From Betaproteobacteria bacterium (GTDB lineage Bacteria; Pseudomonadota; Gammaproteobacteria; Burkholderiales; SG8-39): DNA of 14,694 nt. The stretch covers positions 1 through 14,694 of the forward strand of contig VGIE01000013.1 in assembly GCA_016867955.1 (NCBI GenBank), read 5' to 3'. The translations under genes and the position numbers were made by a program. The notes below the pieces were generated by a model that saw nothing but the letters and a program-made list of their open reading frames with translations, was not told the DNA's origin and made no database searches. Below are positions 6,301-14,182 of this stretch, in pieces (within the stretch, counting starts at the first letter, position 1; each line of letters begins with the position of its first letter).

Positions 6301-7803
6301 TCATTTTCCAACCAAGTATCCGCGGCTGATGGAAAAGATGTCGTCGACGATGGCGTTGTAGTCGATCTTGCCGCCGCGCGCGGCCTCGCGGCGCGCCAGG
6401 CAGGCCCGATGATGCTTGAGAACGCGGCCCGGCAGCGGCAGGCGGCCCGGGTCGAGGTAGCGCACCGCGCCCTCGGTGTCGCGCGCCACCATCACTTCGC
6501 CGCGGCACATGCGGCTCGCGGCGAACGGGATGTCGAGCATGCCCGAGGCAAAGCCGGCCACCGTGGCCTTCGCAGCGTCGCCCTGGCCGGCGTCGAGTAC
6601 CGCCTCGAGGATGGCGCTCATCTCCAGCTTGTTCAGTTCGACCTCTTCGGCGACCGCGGCCGGATCGAGCATGGCACCCTGGCCCTGCATCAGCCCGACC
6701 ACCTGGCGCATGGCGCGCAGGGTGTCGGCATTGGCCTCCTTTACCGGGATGCCGACGCCTTCCTGCACCGAGTTGGCGATGAATTCGTTGACGCCGGCGA
6801 GCATGCCGCTGACAACGTTATAGGAGATGAGGCCGTAGGCGCGCGCCATGTCGTCCGGGTAGCGCCCGCCCCAGTTCTTGCGGTCGATGGTGATGACGGC
6901 GTCGTCGTAGCCGGATTTCCTTGCATACTCCTCGGCGATCTCGCGGATCGCGCGCACCGCGGCGACGTCCTGCACCATGCTGCCCATGAAGCGCGAATCG
7001 AGCGAGAAGCTTCGCGCGCCCTGCGCCGCCGCGATCAGCACTTCCAGCACGCAGCACACCCCGAGGATGGTGTTGGGAAACGGCGTGGAGTTGCCGACGC
7101 CGTGGATCTGCAGGCCGAGCGTCACGCCACGCTCGCGGTAGCGGCCGATGAGGCGGAACACGTGCTGCCAGTTGGCGATGGCCTGCGCGAAGGTGGTGTC
7201 GCGCGAGTAGTGCACGCAGTAGTAAATGGGGCCGGCGGTGATCGACGACATGCCGCCGGCAAAACCGATCTCCGCGGCGAATTGCGGGTGCACCGTGCCG
7301 ATGCGCTGTTCGATGGGTACCTTCACCGCGTCGACCAGCGTGCGCACGCCGCGCACGCCGTGGTTGACCAGCGGAAAGCCGTTCAGCAGCTCCTTGCCGG
7401 TGCGCTCGCTCTCGCGAATCTTCTCCTCGGCGGCGGCGAACTGCAGGGTGCGCGTCTGGCTGTCGATCTGCGAGGGCAGGATGTCGCACAGGCCGACGTC
7501 CTGCAGGTGCTGCATCAGTTCGATGTGGCCCTTGAGCGTGGTCACGCCAGCCAGCGGCTGGATCAGCACGTTGCCGGTCTGCTTTGCCCACAGCCGCTTC
7601 TTCGGCACGTTCTTCGACTCGGGCATGCGCTGGTGGAAGGCGACGGCGTCGTCGATGTCCACCTCGGCGCCGGTGCGCCACAGTGCGAGCACCTTGTTGC
7701 GCTCGGCGTCGAAGCGCGCGTCGTCCCAGCGCTCAGCCGATACCGGCCCGAGGGCGGCGTCGCCGATCTTTGCCGCGTTAGACGGGTTGCTGACGGCGGC
7801 CAT
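6301..7803 (-). CDS. glmE: Methylaspartate (glutamate) mutase subunit E homologue with altered substrate-pocket residues
   Basis: 500 residues (clostridial GlmE is about 483), ATG 7801-7803, two bases after the glmS stop. GlmE is the catalytic TIM-barrel subunit that, with B12-binding GlmS, converts (S)-glutamate to (2S,3S)-3-methylaspartate by a radical mechanism. Landmarks: NVLIQPLAGV (78-87), PSQIDSQTR (110-118), LLNGFPLVNHGVRG (139-152), QRIGT (166-170), IYYCVHY (193-199), GIPVKEAN (351-358), and VDDIFSISRGYLVG at the C terminus. Aligned from memory to Clostridium cochlearium GlmE with a constant offset of 18, R118, R167, Y195, Y199 and E348 match Arg100, Arg149, Tyr177, Tyr181 and Glu330. 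However, Arg66 is L84, Glu171 is T189 and Lys326 is N344. Glu171 binds the substrate amino group, so the substrate may differ from glutamate. Family membership is firm; the reaction is open. Confidence 0.93.
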   Translation of the reverse strand: MAAVSNPSNAAKIGDAALGPVSAERWDDARFDAERNKVLALWRTGAEVDIDDAVAFHQRMPESKNVPKKRLWAKQTGNVLIQPLAGVTTLKGHIELMQHLQDVGLCDILPSQIDSQTRTLQFAAAEEKIRESERTGKELLNGFPLVNHGVRGVRTLVDAVKVPIEQRIGTVHPQFAAEIGFAGGMSSITAGPIYYCVHYSRDTTFAQAIANWQHVFRLIGRYRERGVTLGLQIHGVGNSTPFPNTILGVCCVLEVLIAAAQGARSFSLDSRFMGSMVQDVAAVRAIREIAEEYARKSGYDDAVITIDRKNWGGRYPDDMARAYGLISYNVVSGMLAGVNEFIANSVQEGVGIPVKEANADTLRAMRQVVGLMQGQGAMLDPAAVAEEVELNKLEMSAILEAVLDAGQGDAAKATVAGFASGMLDIPFAASRMCRGEVMVARDTEGAVRYLDPGRLPLPGRVLKHHRACLARREAARGGKIDYNAIVDDIFSISRGYLVGK

Positions 7804-7805
7804 GG

Positions 7806-8282
7806 CTATGCCCCCTTCTTCGCGGAGCTGCCCTTTGCGCGTCTGGCGGCAATGTCCGCGGCGAGATCGCGGATCGGTTCATCCGGCATGGTGGTCGGCG
7901 GGTAGACGCGCGAGAGGCCCAGCTCCTGCTCGAAGTGGCGCCGGGTATCGTCCCAGTCCGGGCGGCGGATGGTGAGCTGCCCGCCGGCGTAGATCAGGAT
8001 GTCGCCGATGCCGGCCTCGACGCAGGCGCCGCGCAGGCCCGGCAGGTACATCTCGGCATGGCCGTTGAGCGAGGAGACGAACAGCGCGTCGGCGGCGGTT
8101 TCCACTGCGGCGTCGATGAATTCCTTCTGCGAGGCGAGCGGCCCGAGCGACACCACGCTGAAGCCGTTCTGCCGCAGCGCGTATTCCATCAGCCGGATGC
8201 CGATGACATGCACGTCGTCGCCGATGGCGCCGGTGACAACCGTGCCCTTGTGTTTCGGGTCGGTGCTCGCTGCTGTGCTCAT
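7806..8282 (-). CDS. glmS: Methylaspartate mutase subunit S homologue (cobalamin-binding)
   Basis: 158 residues from ATG 8280-8282, with AAGGAG eight bases upstream; longer in-frame starts would read into the AtuA gene and give non-family sequence. The protein has the cobalamin-binding Rossmann-like fold signature D-x-H-x-x-G (D23-V-H25-V-I-G28), in which the His replaces dimethylbenzimidazole as the lower cobalt ligand. VSLGPLASQKEF, VSSLNGHAE, a YAGG segment and the late VYPPTTMPDE segment also match GlmS/MutS. It is the small subunit that carries adenosylcobalamin for GlmE, encoded two bases downstream. It should not be confused with glucosamine-6-phosphate synthase or mismatch-repair MutS, which share the symbols. 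About 20 extra residues at the C terminus end in a Lys/Ala-rich tail. Confidence 0.93.
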   Translation of the reverse strand: MSTAASTDPKHKGTVVTGAIGDDVHVIGIRLMEYALRQNGFSVVSLGPLASQKEFIDAAVETAADALFVSSLNGHAEMYLPGLRGACVEAGIGDILIYAGGQLTIRRPDWDDTRRHFEQELGLSRVYPPTTMPDEPIRDLAADIAARRAKGSSAKKGA

Positions 8283-8319
8283 GGGCCCCTCTCCTTTGCG
8301 GCTATCGCTGCGCCACGCC

Positions 8320-9684
8320 TCATCCCACCTGACGCATCTCGATCGGAAACAGTTCGCAGGGATCGTCCACCGGCAGCAGGTGGTAGACATTGAACTCATA
8401 GACCGCCCCGGCCGGCATGACATCGGGCGAGAACGGGTGCGCGACATTGCCGCTGGTGCAAAGGATACCGGTATAGCGCAGGTGCAGGAAGAACTGCTTG
8501 GCCACTCCGCACACCGACTTGGCGATGGCCTCGGTCTTGCCGACCACGTCGATGAGCACGAAGATCTCGTGCGATGCCGTGAGCGTCGGATCTGGTTCCA
8601 CCGGCCCCAGCACGGCGTTCTTGCCGTAGTTGCGGAAGATCAGCGAGTACTCCTGCGCGGCGATGGAGTCCTTAAAGGTGCGCTCGATGATCCTGCGCGT
8701 CTCGGCCTGCACCGAGTCGAGCTCGGCGATCATGCGCGGGTCGCGGATGCCGCACATCGACACGAAGCGGTGGCCGGTGAGGCGCGCGCCCTCGATCTTG
8801 ACGTGGTAGGGCGTCGGCCGCCAGAGTGAACCGGTGACACGCACGCGCCGCTCGTCGAGCTGCTCGTACTTCGATCCGGTGAGGTCGATGGTGCCGCCCG
8901 GCTCGTCGAGCAGGAAGGGGTCGGACTGCTCGTAGAGCGAATGCGCGGCCACCGACACCGGCGTGCAGCGCTGCTTCGGATCCATGGACTCGACGCTGAA
9001 CCAGCCGTCGCCGATCACGCCCATGGCGGCGTCGCGACCGCCCGGATCGGCGCAGGACGAGGCGCATTCGATGAGCTTGGCCATGTGCATGGCAAGCCCG
9101 GTGTCGTAGCCGCGCATGCGCGGCACGGCGGCGAACATGCTGGTGTCGCAGGAGCGACCGGCGACGATGACCTCGGCGCCCATGTCGAGGGCGCGCTGGA
9201 AGGGTTCCACGCCCATCTGCGCGACCACGCCGTTGGCGCGCGCCAGTTCTTCCTTCGTGAGCGCCGGCACCACGCCGCAGGGCTTCACTTCGCCGCGGTC
9301 GAGGCGGCGCTCGATGATGTCCTTCGGAATGTCGGAAGGGATCACCGCCAGGCGGAACCTGAGGCTGCGTTCCCTCGCCACGCTTTCGACGACTTCGAGC
9401 ACGGCATCCAGTTGCGAGCGGCGTCCCGCGGTGCCGGCCGAGCCCATCAGCAGGGGCGCGCCGGTTTCCTTGTGCGCCTCGAGCACCATACGGATGTCGC
9501 GACGCAGCGCCTCGCCGCCCACCACCATGTTGCCCGAGCCCAGGCAGTAGGGGCCGGGGTCGATGGAGCCGAGGTCGGCGCCGATCACATGCGGGCCCGC
9601 GGCGACGCCGCGCCGGAAGGCGTCTTCGGGGATGCCGTAGCCGAGCTGGCCGGAGGCGGCAAAGATCCTGAGTTCTGGCTTCAT
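8320..9684 (-). CDS. AtuA/DUF1446 family protein
   Basis: 454 residues, ATG 9682-9684. It matches the DUF1446/AtuA family (acyclic terpene utilisation protein A): an N-terminal IFAASGQLGYG (7-17), a GADLGSIDPGPYCLGSG segment (35-51), GSAGTAGRRSQLD (81-93), EVIVAGRSCDTSMFAA, and a KYEQLDERRVRVTGS strand region. AtuA is required for citronellol/geraniol degradation in Pseudomonas, but its reaction has not been established to my knowledge; roles as a hydratase- or acyl-CoA-related factor have been suggested. It sits between hyuA (31-nt gap) and glmS (37-nt gap), which ties it to this operon and to its usual partner DUF4387. It is not a terpene gene by context, since no atuB-H homologues are present. 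The Shine-Dalgarno is weak. Confidence 0.88.
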   Translation of the reverse strand: MKPELRIFAASGQLGYGIPEDAFRRGVAAGPHVIGADLGSIDPGPYCLGSGNMVVGGEALRRDIRMVLEAHKETGAPLLMGSAGTAGRRSQLDAVLEVVESVARERSLRFRLAVIPSDIPKDIIERRLDRGEVKPCGVVPALTKEELARANGVVAQMGVEPFQRALDMGAEVIVAGRSCDTSMFAAVPRMRGYDTGLAMHMAKLIECASSCADPGGRDAAMGVIGDGWFSVESMDPKQRCTPVSVAAHSLYEQSDPFLLDEPGGTIDLTGSKYEQLDERRVRVTGSLWRPTPYHVKIEGARLTGHRFVSMCGIRDPRMIAELDSVQAETRRIIERTFKDSIAAQEYSLIFRNYGKNAVLGPVEPDPTLTASHEIFVLIDVVGKTEAIAKSVCGVAKQFFLHLRYTGILCTSGNVAHPFSPDVMPAGAVYEFNVYHLLPVDDPCELFPIEMRQVG

Positions 9685-9715
9685 GGCGGGCTCATTCGGG
9701 TGAAAGCGGGGGAGG

Positions 9716-11824
9716 TCATGCGTGCGGGGTCGATGCGGGCAGGTGCACGATGATGTTCAGGCTGTCGTCGACGTCGATGCGAGCGCCGGGGCCTACGACG
9801 ACGGTGGACTCGCGCTCCTCGAACACCGCGGGTCCGAGCAGGCTGCTGCCCGGCGCGAGCTTGTAGCGGTCATACACCGGCGACTCGATGAAGTCGCGCT
9901 CATGGTGGAAATACACCCGCCGCGTGCCCTTCTTTGCGCTGCCGGCCGCGGTGGCCGCGCCGCGGAAGTCCAGATTCAGCGCGGGCCGGCGGCCCGTGGC
10001 CGCCAGCCGCCAGGACAGGCCCTCGATGGGCAGGCCCTCGGGCGCGCGCTCGAAGAGCTGCTTGTAAGCATCGATGAAGGTGTCGCGGATCTTGGCACTG
10101 CGCGAGGCGTCGAGGTGGCCGGCGGGCAGCACCGCCTCGATCTCGTAGCCCTGGCCCGAGAAGCGCATGTCGGCGGAGCGGTGGAAGTCGATCTCGTCCT
10201 CGCGCACGCCCAGCGCCTTCAGCGAGGCAATGGCGTGTGCCTCCATGCTAGCGTACAGTCCCTGCAGCCGCGGCCAGTCGAGTTTTTCCAGCGGCGCGAC
10301 GTAGCTGCGCACCTGCTCGACGGTGAGCGGCGCGACGAGGAAGCCCAGCGCCGAGGCGGTGCCGGCGGCATAGGGACAGATCAGCTTCTTCAGGCCGAGG
10401 ATCTGCGCCAGGCGATATGCGTGCACCGGGCCCGCGCCGCCGAAGGCCAGCATGGCGTAGCGGCGGATGTCGCGTCCGCTCTCGGCCACGTACAGCCGCG
10501 TCGCCGTGGCCATGTTCTCGTTGACGATCTCCTGGATGCCGGCCGCGGCCCCGGTCACGCCGATGCCCAGCGGCTCGCCGACATGACGGAGGATGGCCTG
10601 CTCGGCCGCGGCGCGATCGAGCCGCATGCCGCCGCCGAGGAAGAAGCCGGGGTCGAGGTAGCCGAGCGCGACATCAGCGTCGGTCACCGTGGGCCGCTCG
10701 CCGCCCAGGCCATAGCAGGCCGGACCGGGCGAGGAACCGGCGCTCTCCGGGCCGACCTTCAGCAGGCCCATGGCGTCGACGCGCGCAATCGACCCGCCAC
10801 CGGCGCCGATTTCGATCATGTCGATCACCGGCACGCGCAGCGGGATGCCCGAGCCCTTCTTGAAGCGGTGCACCCGCGCCGCCTCGAAGTTGTGCGTGCG
10901 CGTCGGGCTGCCGCCGTTGATGAGGCACATTTTGGCGGTGGTGCCGCCCATGTCGAAGGAGATCATGTCGCTGACGCCGCCGCCGCCAGCGCTGCGGCCA
11001 TAGAAGCAGGCGGCGATGGCGCCGCCGGCGGGCCCCGATTCGATCAGCTGCACCGGCGCCCCGACCGACTCGGTCACCGAGGCGAGGCCGCCGCCCGAGA
11101 GCATGAGGTAGAGCGGGCCGCTGACGCGGCGCTCGGCGAGCTGGCGCTCCATGTCACGCAGGTAGCGGCTCACCAGCGGCTGCACGTAGGCGTTGACGAT
11201 GGCAGTGGAGGTGCGCTCGAACTCGCGGATCTCCGGCACCAGCGCGGAGGACAAGGTGACTTTGGCTTCCGGAAACAGGCGCTTCAGGCCTTCGCCCACC
11301 GCCTGCTCGTGCGCTGGGTTGACATAGGAATGCAGCATGCTGACCGCCACCGCCGTGATGCCCTCGCGGCGCAATGCCTCCACCATCGCGGGCAGGCGCT
11401 CGAGGTCGAGCGGGCGCAGCTCGCGGCCGTCGTAGCGGAGCCGGCCCGGCAGCTCGAGCCGCAGGTGGCGCGGGACCAGCGGTTTCACGCGCTCGATGCC
11501 GAGGTCATAAATGTCATAGCGGAATTCGGCGCCGATCTCGATGACGTCGCGCGCGCCCTCGGTGGTGAGCAGCGCGGTGGGCGCCCCCTTCCTCTCGATG
11601 ACGGTGTTGGTGACCAGGGTGGTACCGTGCACCACGCCTTCCACGTCGTTTGCGGCGATGCCGGCTGCCGCGATGAGTTCGTCGAAGCCGTTCATCACCG
11701 CGTCGAGGTAGTTGCCGTGCGTGGTGAGGCGCTTGCCCAGGTGGATGCGGCCTTCCTTCGCATCCACCAGCACGAAGTCGGTGAAGGTGCCGCCGATGTC
11801 GATGCCGACTCGATAGCGGCTCAC
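9716..11824 (-). CDS. hyuA: Hydantoinase/oxoprolinase family protein, subunit A (HyuA)
   Basis: 702 residues, GTG 11822-11824, overlapping the hyuB stop by four bases (GTGA), so the two are translationally coupled. HyuA proteins are ASKHA-fold ATPases that phosphorylate a substrate carbonyl or lactam, as in 5-oxoprolinase, N-methylhydantoinase and acetone/acetophenone carboxylases. Seen motifs: GIDIGGTFTD (7-16), HGTTLVTNT (66-74), IESGPAGG (261-268), SFDMGGTTAK (289-298), EIGAGGGSIARVD (338-350) and a later GPACYGLGGERPTVTDAD. All parts expected for the family are present at normal length. The substrate cannot be fixed by sequence reading. With glutamate-mutase-like genes downstream, ATP-dependent opening of 5-oxoproline to glutamate is one possibility, and carboxylation of a ketone another. 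Confidence 0.92.
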   Translation of the reverse strand: MSRYRVGIDIGGTFTDFVLVDAKEGRIHLGKRLTTHGNYLDAVMNGFDELIAAAGIAANDVEGVVHGTTLVTNTVIERKGAPTALLTTEGARDVIEIGAEFRYDIYDLGIERVKPLVPRHLRLELPGRLRYDGRELRPLDLERLPAMVEALRREGITAVAVSMLHSYVNPAHEQAVGEGLKRLFPEAKVTLSSALVPEIREFERTSTAIVNAYVQPLVSRYLRDMERQLAERRVSGPLYLMLSGGGLASVTESVGAPVQLIESGPAGGAIAACFYGRSAGGGGVSDMISFDMGGTTAKMCLINGGSPTRTHNFEAARVHRFKKGSGIPLRVPVIDMIEIGAGGGSIARVDAMGLLKVGPESAGSSPGPACYGLGGERPTVTDADVALGYLDPGFFLGGGMRLDRAAAEQAILRHVGEPLGIGVTGAAAGIQEIVNENMATATRLYVAESGRDIRRYAMLAFGGAGPVHAYRLAQILGLKKLICPYAAGTASALGFLVAPLTVEQVRSYVAPLEKLDWPRLQGLYASMEAHAIASLKALGVREDEIDFHRSADMRFSGQGYEIEAVLPAGHLDASRSAKIRDTFIDAYKQLFERAPEGLPIEGLSWRLAATGRRPALNLDFRGAATAAGSAKKGTRRVYFHHERDFIESPVYDRYKLAPGSSLLGPAVFEERESTVVVGPGARIDVDDSLNIIVHLPASTPHA

Positions 11825-13517
11825 GGCTTGCCCATGCCTTCTTTCGCACCGCCCTTCTGGACTGATTCCGGGTCCGCCGCAAGCCCATAGACGTCGCGCG
11901 CTGCAGCCTCGGAGACGATGCCGGCGCGCACGTCGGCCTTCACGCGCTCGCGGTCCCGGTCGGCCGGATTGCCGTAGCCGCCGCCCCCCGCGTAATCGAT
12001 GCTGAGGCGATCACCCTTGTGCATGAGGAAGCGGCCCTTGCTCGGCACCGGGCCGGTTTCATTCAGCCTGAGGCGCGATCGCCCTCCGGGCAGGCCGCCA
12101 TTCACGCCCATGGGCGGATATTCCACGCGGTCGAACATGGTGGAGACGTCGAGCGGTGTTTCGCTCACCGCCTCGACCACGATATGCTGGCCCTGCCCGC
12201 CGCGGAACTTGCCCGGGCCGCCGCTGTCCTGTTGCAGTTCGCGGTTCCAGAACACCAGTGGGGAGACGCTTTCCATGATTTCCACCGAGCCGCCGCCGGC
12301 ATTGGTGGGAAAGCCGGTGGCCGAGAGGCCGTCAGCATGCGCGCGCGCACCCATGCCACCGTTGGGGAACAGCACCTGGGCGAAGTTGCCGCCGTGGGCC
12401 TTGATGCCGCGCAGCGCCACGCGCAGGCCGGGGCAGGAACCCGAGTCGGCGATGACGCGCGCGGGCAGCGCCTCGGCCAGCGCCAGCAGCACCGCCGAGG
12501 ACACGAAGTGCCCGGTCATGGCGCGCGCGGTCACCGGCGCCGGGAAGCGCGCGTTGAGGATGCTGCCTTCGGGCACGACGATGCGAAACGGTTTGTAGGA
12601 GCCCTCGTTCTTTCGCGTCTGGGGTCGAGCAGGCACTTCAGCGTGTAGCAGGTGAAGGCGTAGGTGTAGTTGTAGACCGAGTTGATGCCGCGGCGGATCT
12701 GCGGCGAGGTGCCGGCGAAATCGACGGTGAGTTCGTTGCCGCGGACGATGATGCGGGCATGAATGTCGGTCGGCGTGTCGTAGCCGTCGGAGCGCACCAC
12801 GCTGGTGTAGTTGCCGTCGGGCAAGAGCGCGATGGCCTGGCGCATGGCGGCCTCGGCGCGCACCTGGATGGCGCGGCCGATGGTATTGAGCTCCGTGATG
12901 CCCTGCTCGTCGAGGAAATCGCGCACGCGCTGCGCGCAGACATGCGCGGCCGCCACCTGCGCGTGCAGGTCGCCCAGCACCGATTCGGACACGCGCACGT
13001 TGTTGCGGATGATCTCGACCAGCAGCTCGTTGATGCGGCCCTCGTCGTAGAGCTTGCAGATCGGGATGCGCAGGCCCTCCTCGTAGATTTCCGTGGCATC
13101 TGCGGCATAGCCGCCGCCGCCGATGTCGGCCTTGTGCGCGGTGTTGCCGGTGAATGCGACCAGCCTTCCCCTGTGGAAGATCGGGCTGATGACGGTGGTA
13201 TCCGGCAGGTGGCCGGTGTTGATCCAGGGGTCGTTGGTGAGCCCGATGTCGCCGGGCTTCCAGGTGTCGGGCGGATAGCGCTTGAGCACATGGCGCATGA
13301 CCAGGCTCATCACGCCGGCGAAGCTCGGCACGCCGACGGTGTTCTCCGCCAGCGTCGTGCCATCGGGGCCGAGCAGCACGCAGGCAAAGTCGTTCGATTC
13401 GCGCACGGTGGTGGAGAACGACGTGCGCTGCAGCGCGCCGGCGGACTCGTCGACGATGGAGACGAGGCGGCCCCAGAGGATCTCCAGCGAGATCGGATCG
13501 ATCGTGATAGCGCTCAT
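11821..13517 (-). pseudogene. hyuB: Hydantoinase/oxoprolinase family protein, subunit B (HyuB), broken by a one-base frameshift
   Basis: The gene starts at ATG 13515-13517 (GGAGG eight bases upstream) and reads ITIDPISLEILWGRLVSIVDE, later NDPWINTGHLPDT, DIGGGGYAADATEIYEEG and DFAGTSPQIRRGINSVYNY, all HyuB/5-oxoprolinase beta motifs. After KCLLDP (residue 299) it shifts frame between 12620 and 12621. The family sequence resumes in another frame as KNEGSYKPFRIVVPEGSILN and runs to TGA 11821-11823 with GGPGKFRGGQGQ and YAGGGGYGNP. Adding one base (CCCGAGACG for CCCAGACG) restores DPETRKNEGS and a 565-residue protein of normal length. It would pair with HyuA to open a ring or carboxylate a carbonyl. 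A single clean lesion in an otherwise intact gene fits a sequencing error or a very recent mutation. It is the first operon gene. Confidence 0.88.
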
Positions 13518-13565
13518 TGTTGGGTCCTCCTGCAATACGGCATCGGTCGCTGGGTCGTGTCGGCG

Positions 13566-13593
13566 AGTATAACGCCACGCCTCGCCCATTGAA
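13566..13593 (-). promoter_or_regulatory. Sigma70-like promoter for the hyuB-glmL operon
   Basis: On the minus strand TTCAAT (13593-13588), a 16-nt spacer and TATACT (13571-13566; 5/6 match to the -10 consensus) lie about 45 nt upstream of the hyuB ATG. The -35 match is only 3/6, which suggests dependence on an activator. It is the only good -10 in the 13518-13727 gap, which otherwise holds no coding sequence. Confidence 0.4.
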
Positions 13594-13637
13594 TTCACGG
13601 CAGGTTTCGCAATGCAGGCGGCGTGCCGGGGTTCACC

Positions 13638-13666
13638 GCTTCGAGCAACGCCCGCCGGCTCGAAGC
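13638..13666. promoter_or_regulatory. 9-bp perfect inverted repeat upstream of the operon promoter
   Basis: GCTTCGAGC (13638-13646) and GCTCGAAGC (13658-13666) are perfect inverted arms around 11 nt. The repeat lies about 45-70 bp upstream of the proposed -35 of hyuB, where LysR- or GntR-type activators commonly bind. It could instead be a terminator relic of the upstream permease remnant, but no T-run follows on either strand. Confidence 0.4.
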
Positions 13667-13727
13667 TGCAGTTCATCCCTGCCTCGATCATGACTGGAAG
13701 GGCTGCGAGTCCGATGGGAGTCCCGGC

Positions 13728-14015
13728 TCAGCGCACCATCATGCGCATTGGCACGTAGGACAGCAGGTCCACCAGCGTCACCAGCGCGATCATGGCGATC
13801 GATACGGTGCTGGTTTCACTCATCTGGAACAGACCCATGTGGAATGCCAGCGGCTGCCCGAGACCGCCCGCACCGACCACGCCGAGCACCGCGGCGGCGC
13901 GGATGTTGTTCTCCCAGCGGTATGGCGAATACGCCAGCACCTGTGGCAACACGGCGGGCAGCGTTGCGTAGAGGAACCCCCGCCCCTCAGACACGCCCTG
14001 TACGCGCAGCGCCAG
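13728..14015 (-). pseudogene. PhnE-like phosphonate-type ABC permease, 3' remnant
   Basis: The frame ending at TGA 13728-13730 encodes about 95 residues matching the C-terminal third of PhnE-family permeases: YATLPAVLPQVLAY, then YRWENNIRAAAVLGVVGAGG, which is the EAA-type cytoplasmic loop that docks on the ATPase, followed by a final hydrophobic segment (VSIAMIALVTLVDLLSYVP). PhnE proteins are about 260-280 residues with six membrane spans; the N-terminal part is missing. Upstream of about 14015 the open frame loses all resemblance and reads into the divergent CoA-transferase. The gene is therefore truncated, probably by the rearrangement that placed the CoA-transferase here. It lies on the same strand as, and upstream of, the operon that carries an orphan solute-binding protein. 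Confidence 0.8.
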
Positions 14016-14116
14016 CGCCGGGCCGGGCGACCGGGATGAATCGCGATGGATTGCCGCGACGCCGCCTTTGAGCCGGAACGTAGAATACGTCCGTGGCATG
14101 GGATGACGGGGAAAAC

Positions 14117-14182
14117 ATGAATCAGAATGCGGACGACGCGCAAGGCGCGTGCGACATGCAAGGAGTGCGTAATGAAACCTGA
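14117..14182 (+). CDS. 21-codon ORF overlapping the CoA-transferase start (possible leader peptide)
   Basis: ATG 14117 preceded by GGGGAAAAC opens a 21-residue frame (MNQNADDAQGACDMQGVRNE, then T) that stops eight bases inside the next gene. Its Shine-Dalgarno-like GGGG is reasonable, and its end overlaps the CoA-transferase ATG. It may couple translation or be chance. No homology is recognisable. The remaining 14016-14116 stretch holds a TAGAAT -10-like box (14081-14086) without a matching -35. Confidence 0.2.
   Translation: MNQNADDAQGACDMQGVRNET

Noticed and set aside
6148..7905. Long plus-strand open frame of 585 codons opposite glmE
   Set aside because: It is antisense to glmE, composed of low-complexity Arg/Ala/His/Val sequence with no family motif, and arises from the high-GC codon bias of the opposite strand.
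8320..9684. Assigning the AtuA-family gene to a terpene (citronellol/geraniol) degradation cluster
   Set aside because: None of the biotin-dependent geranyl-CoA carboxylase or other atu genes is present; the neighbours are B12 mutase and oxoprolinase-type genes.
9722..11890. 722-codon plus-strand open frame opposite hyuA
   Set aside because: A mirror of the hyuA codon pattern (His/Asp/Ala/Gly-rich); it has no recognisable domain and no ribosome binding site, while hyuA on the other strand has full family motifs.
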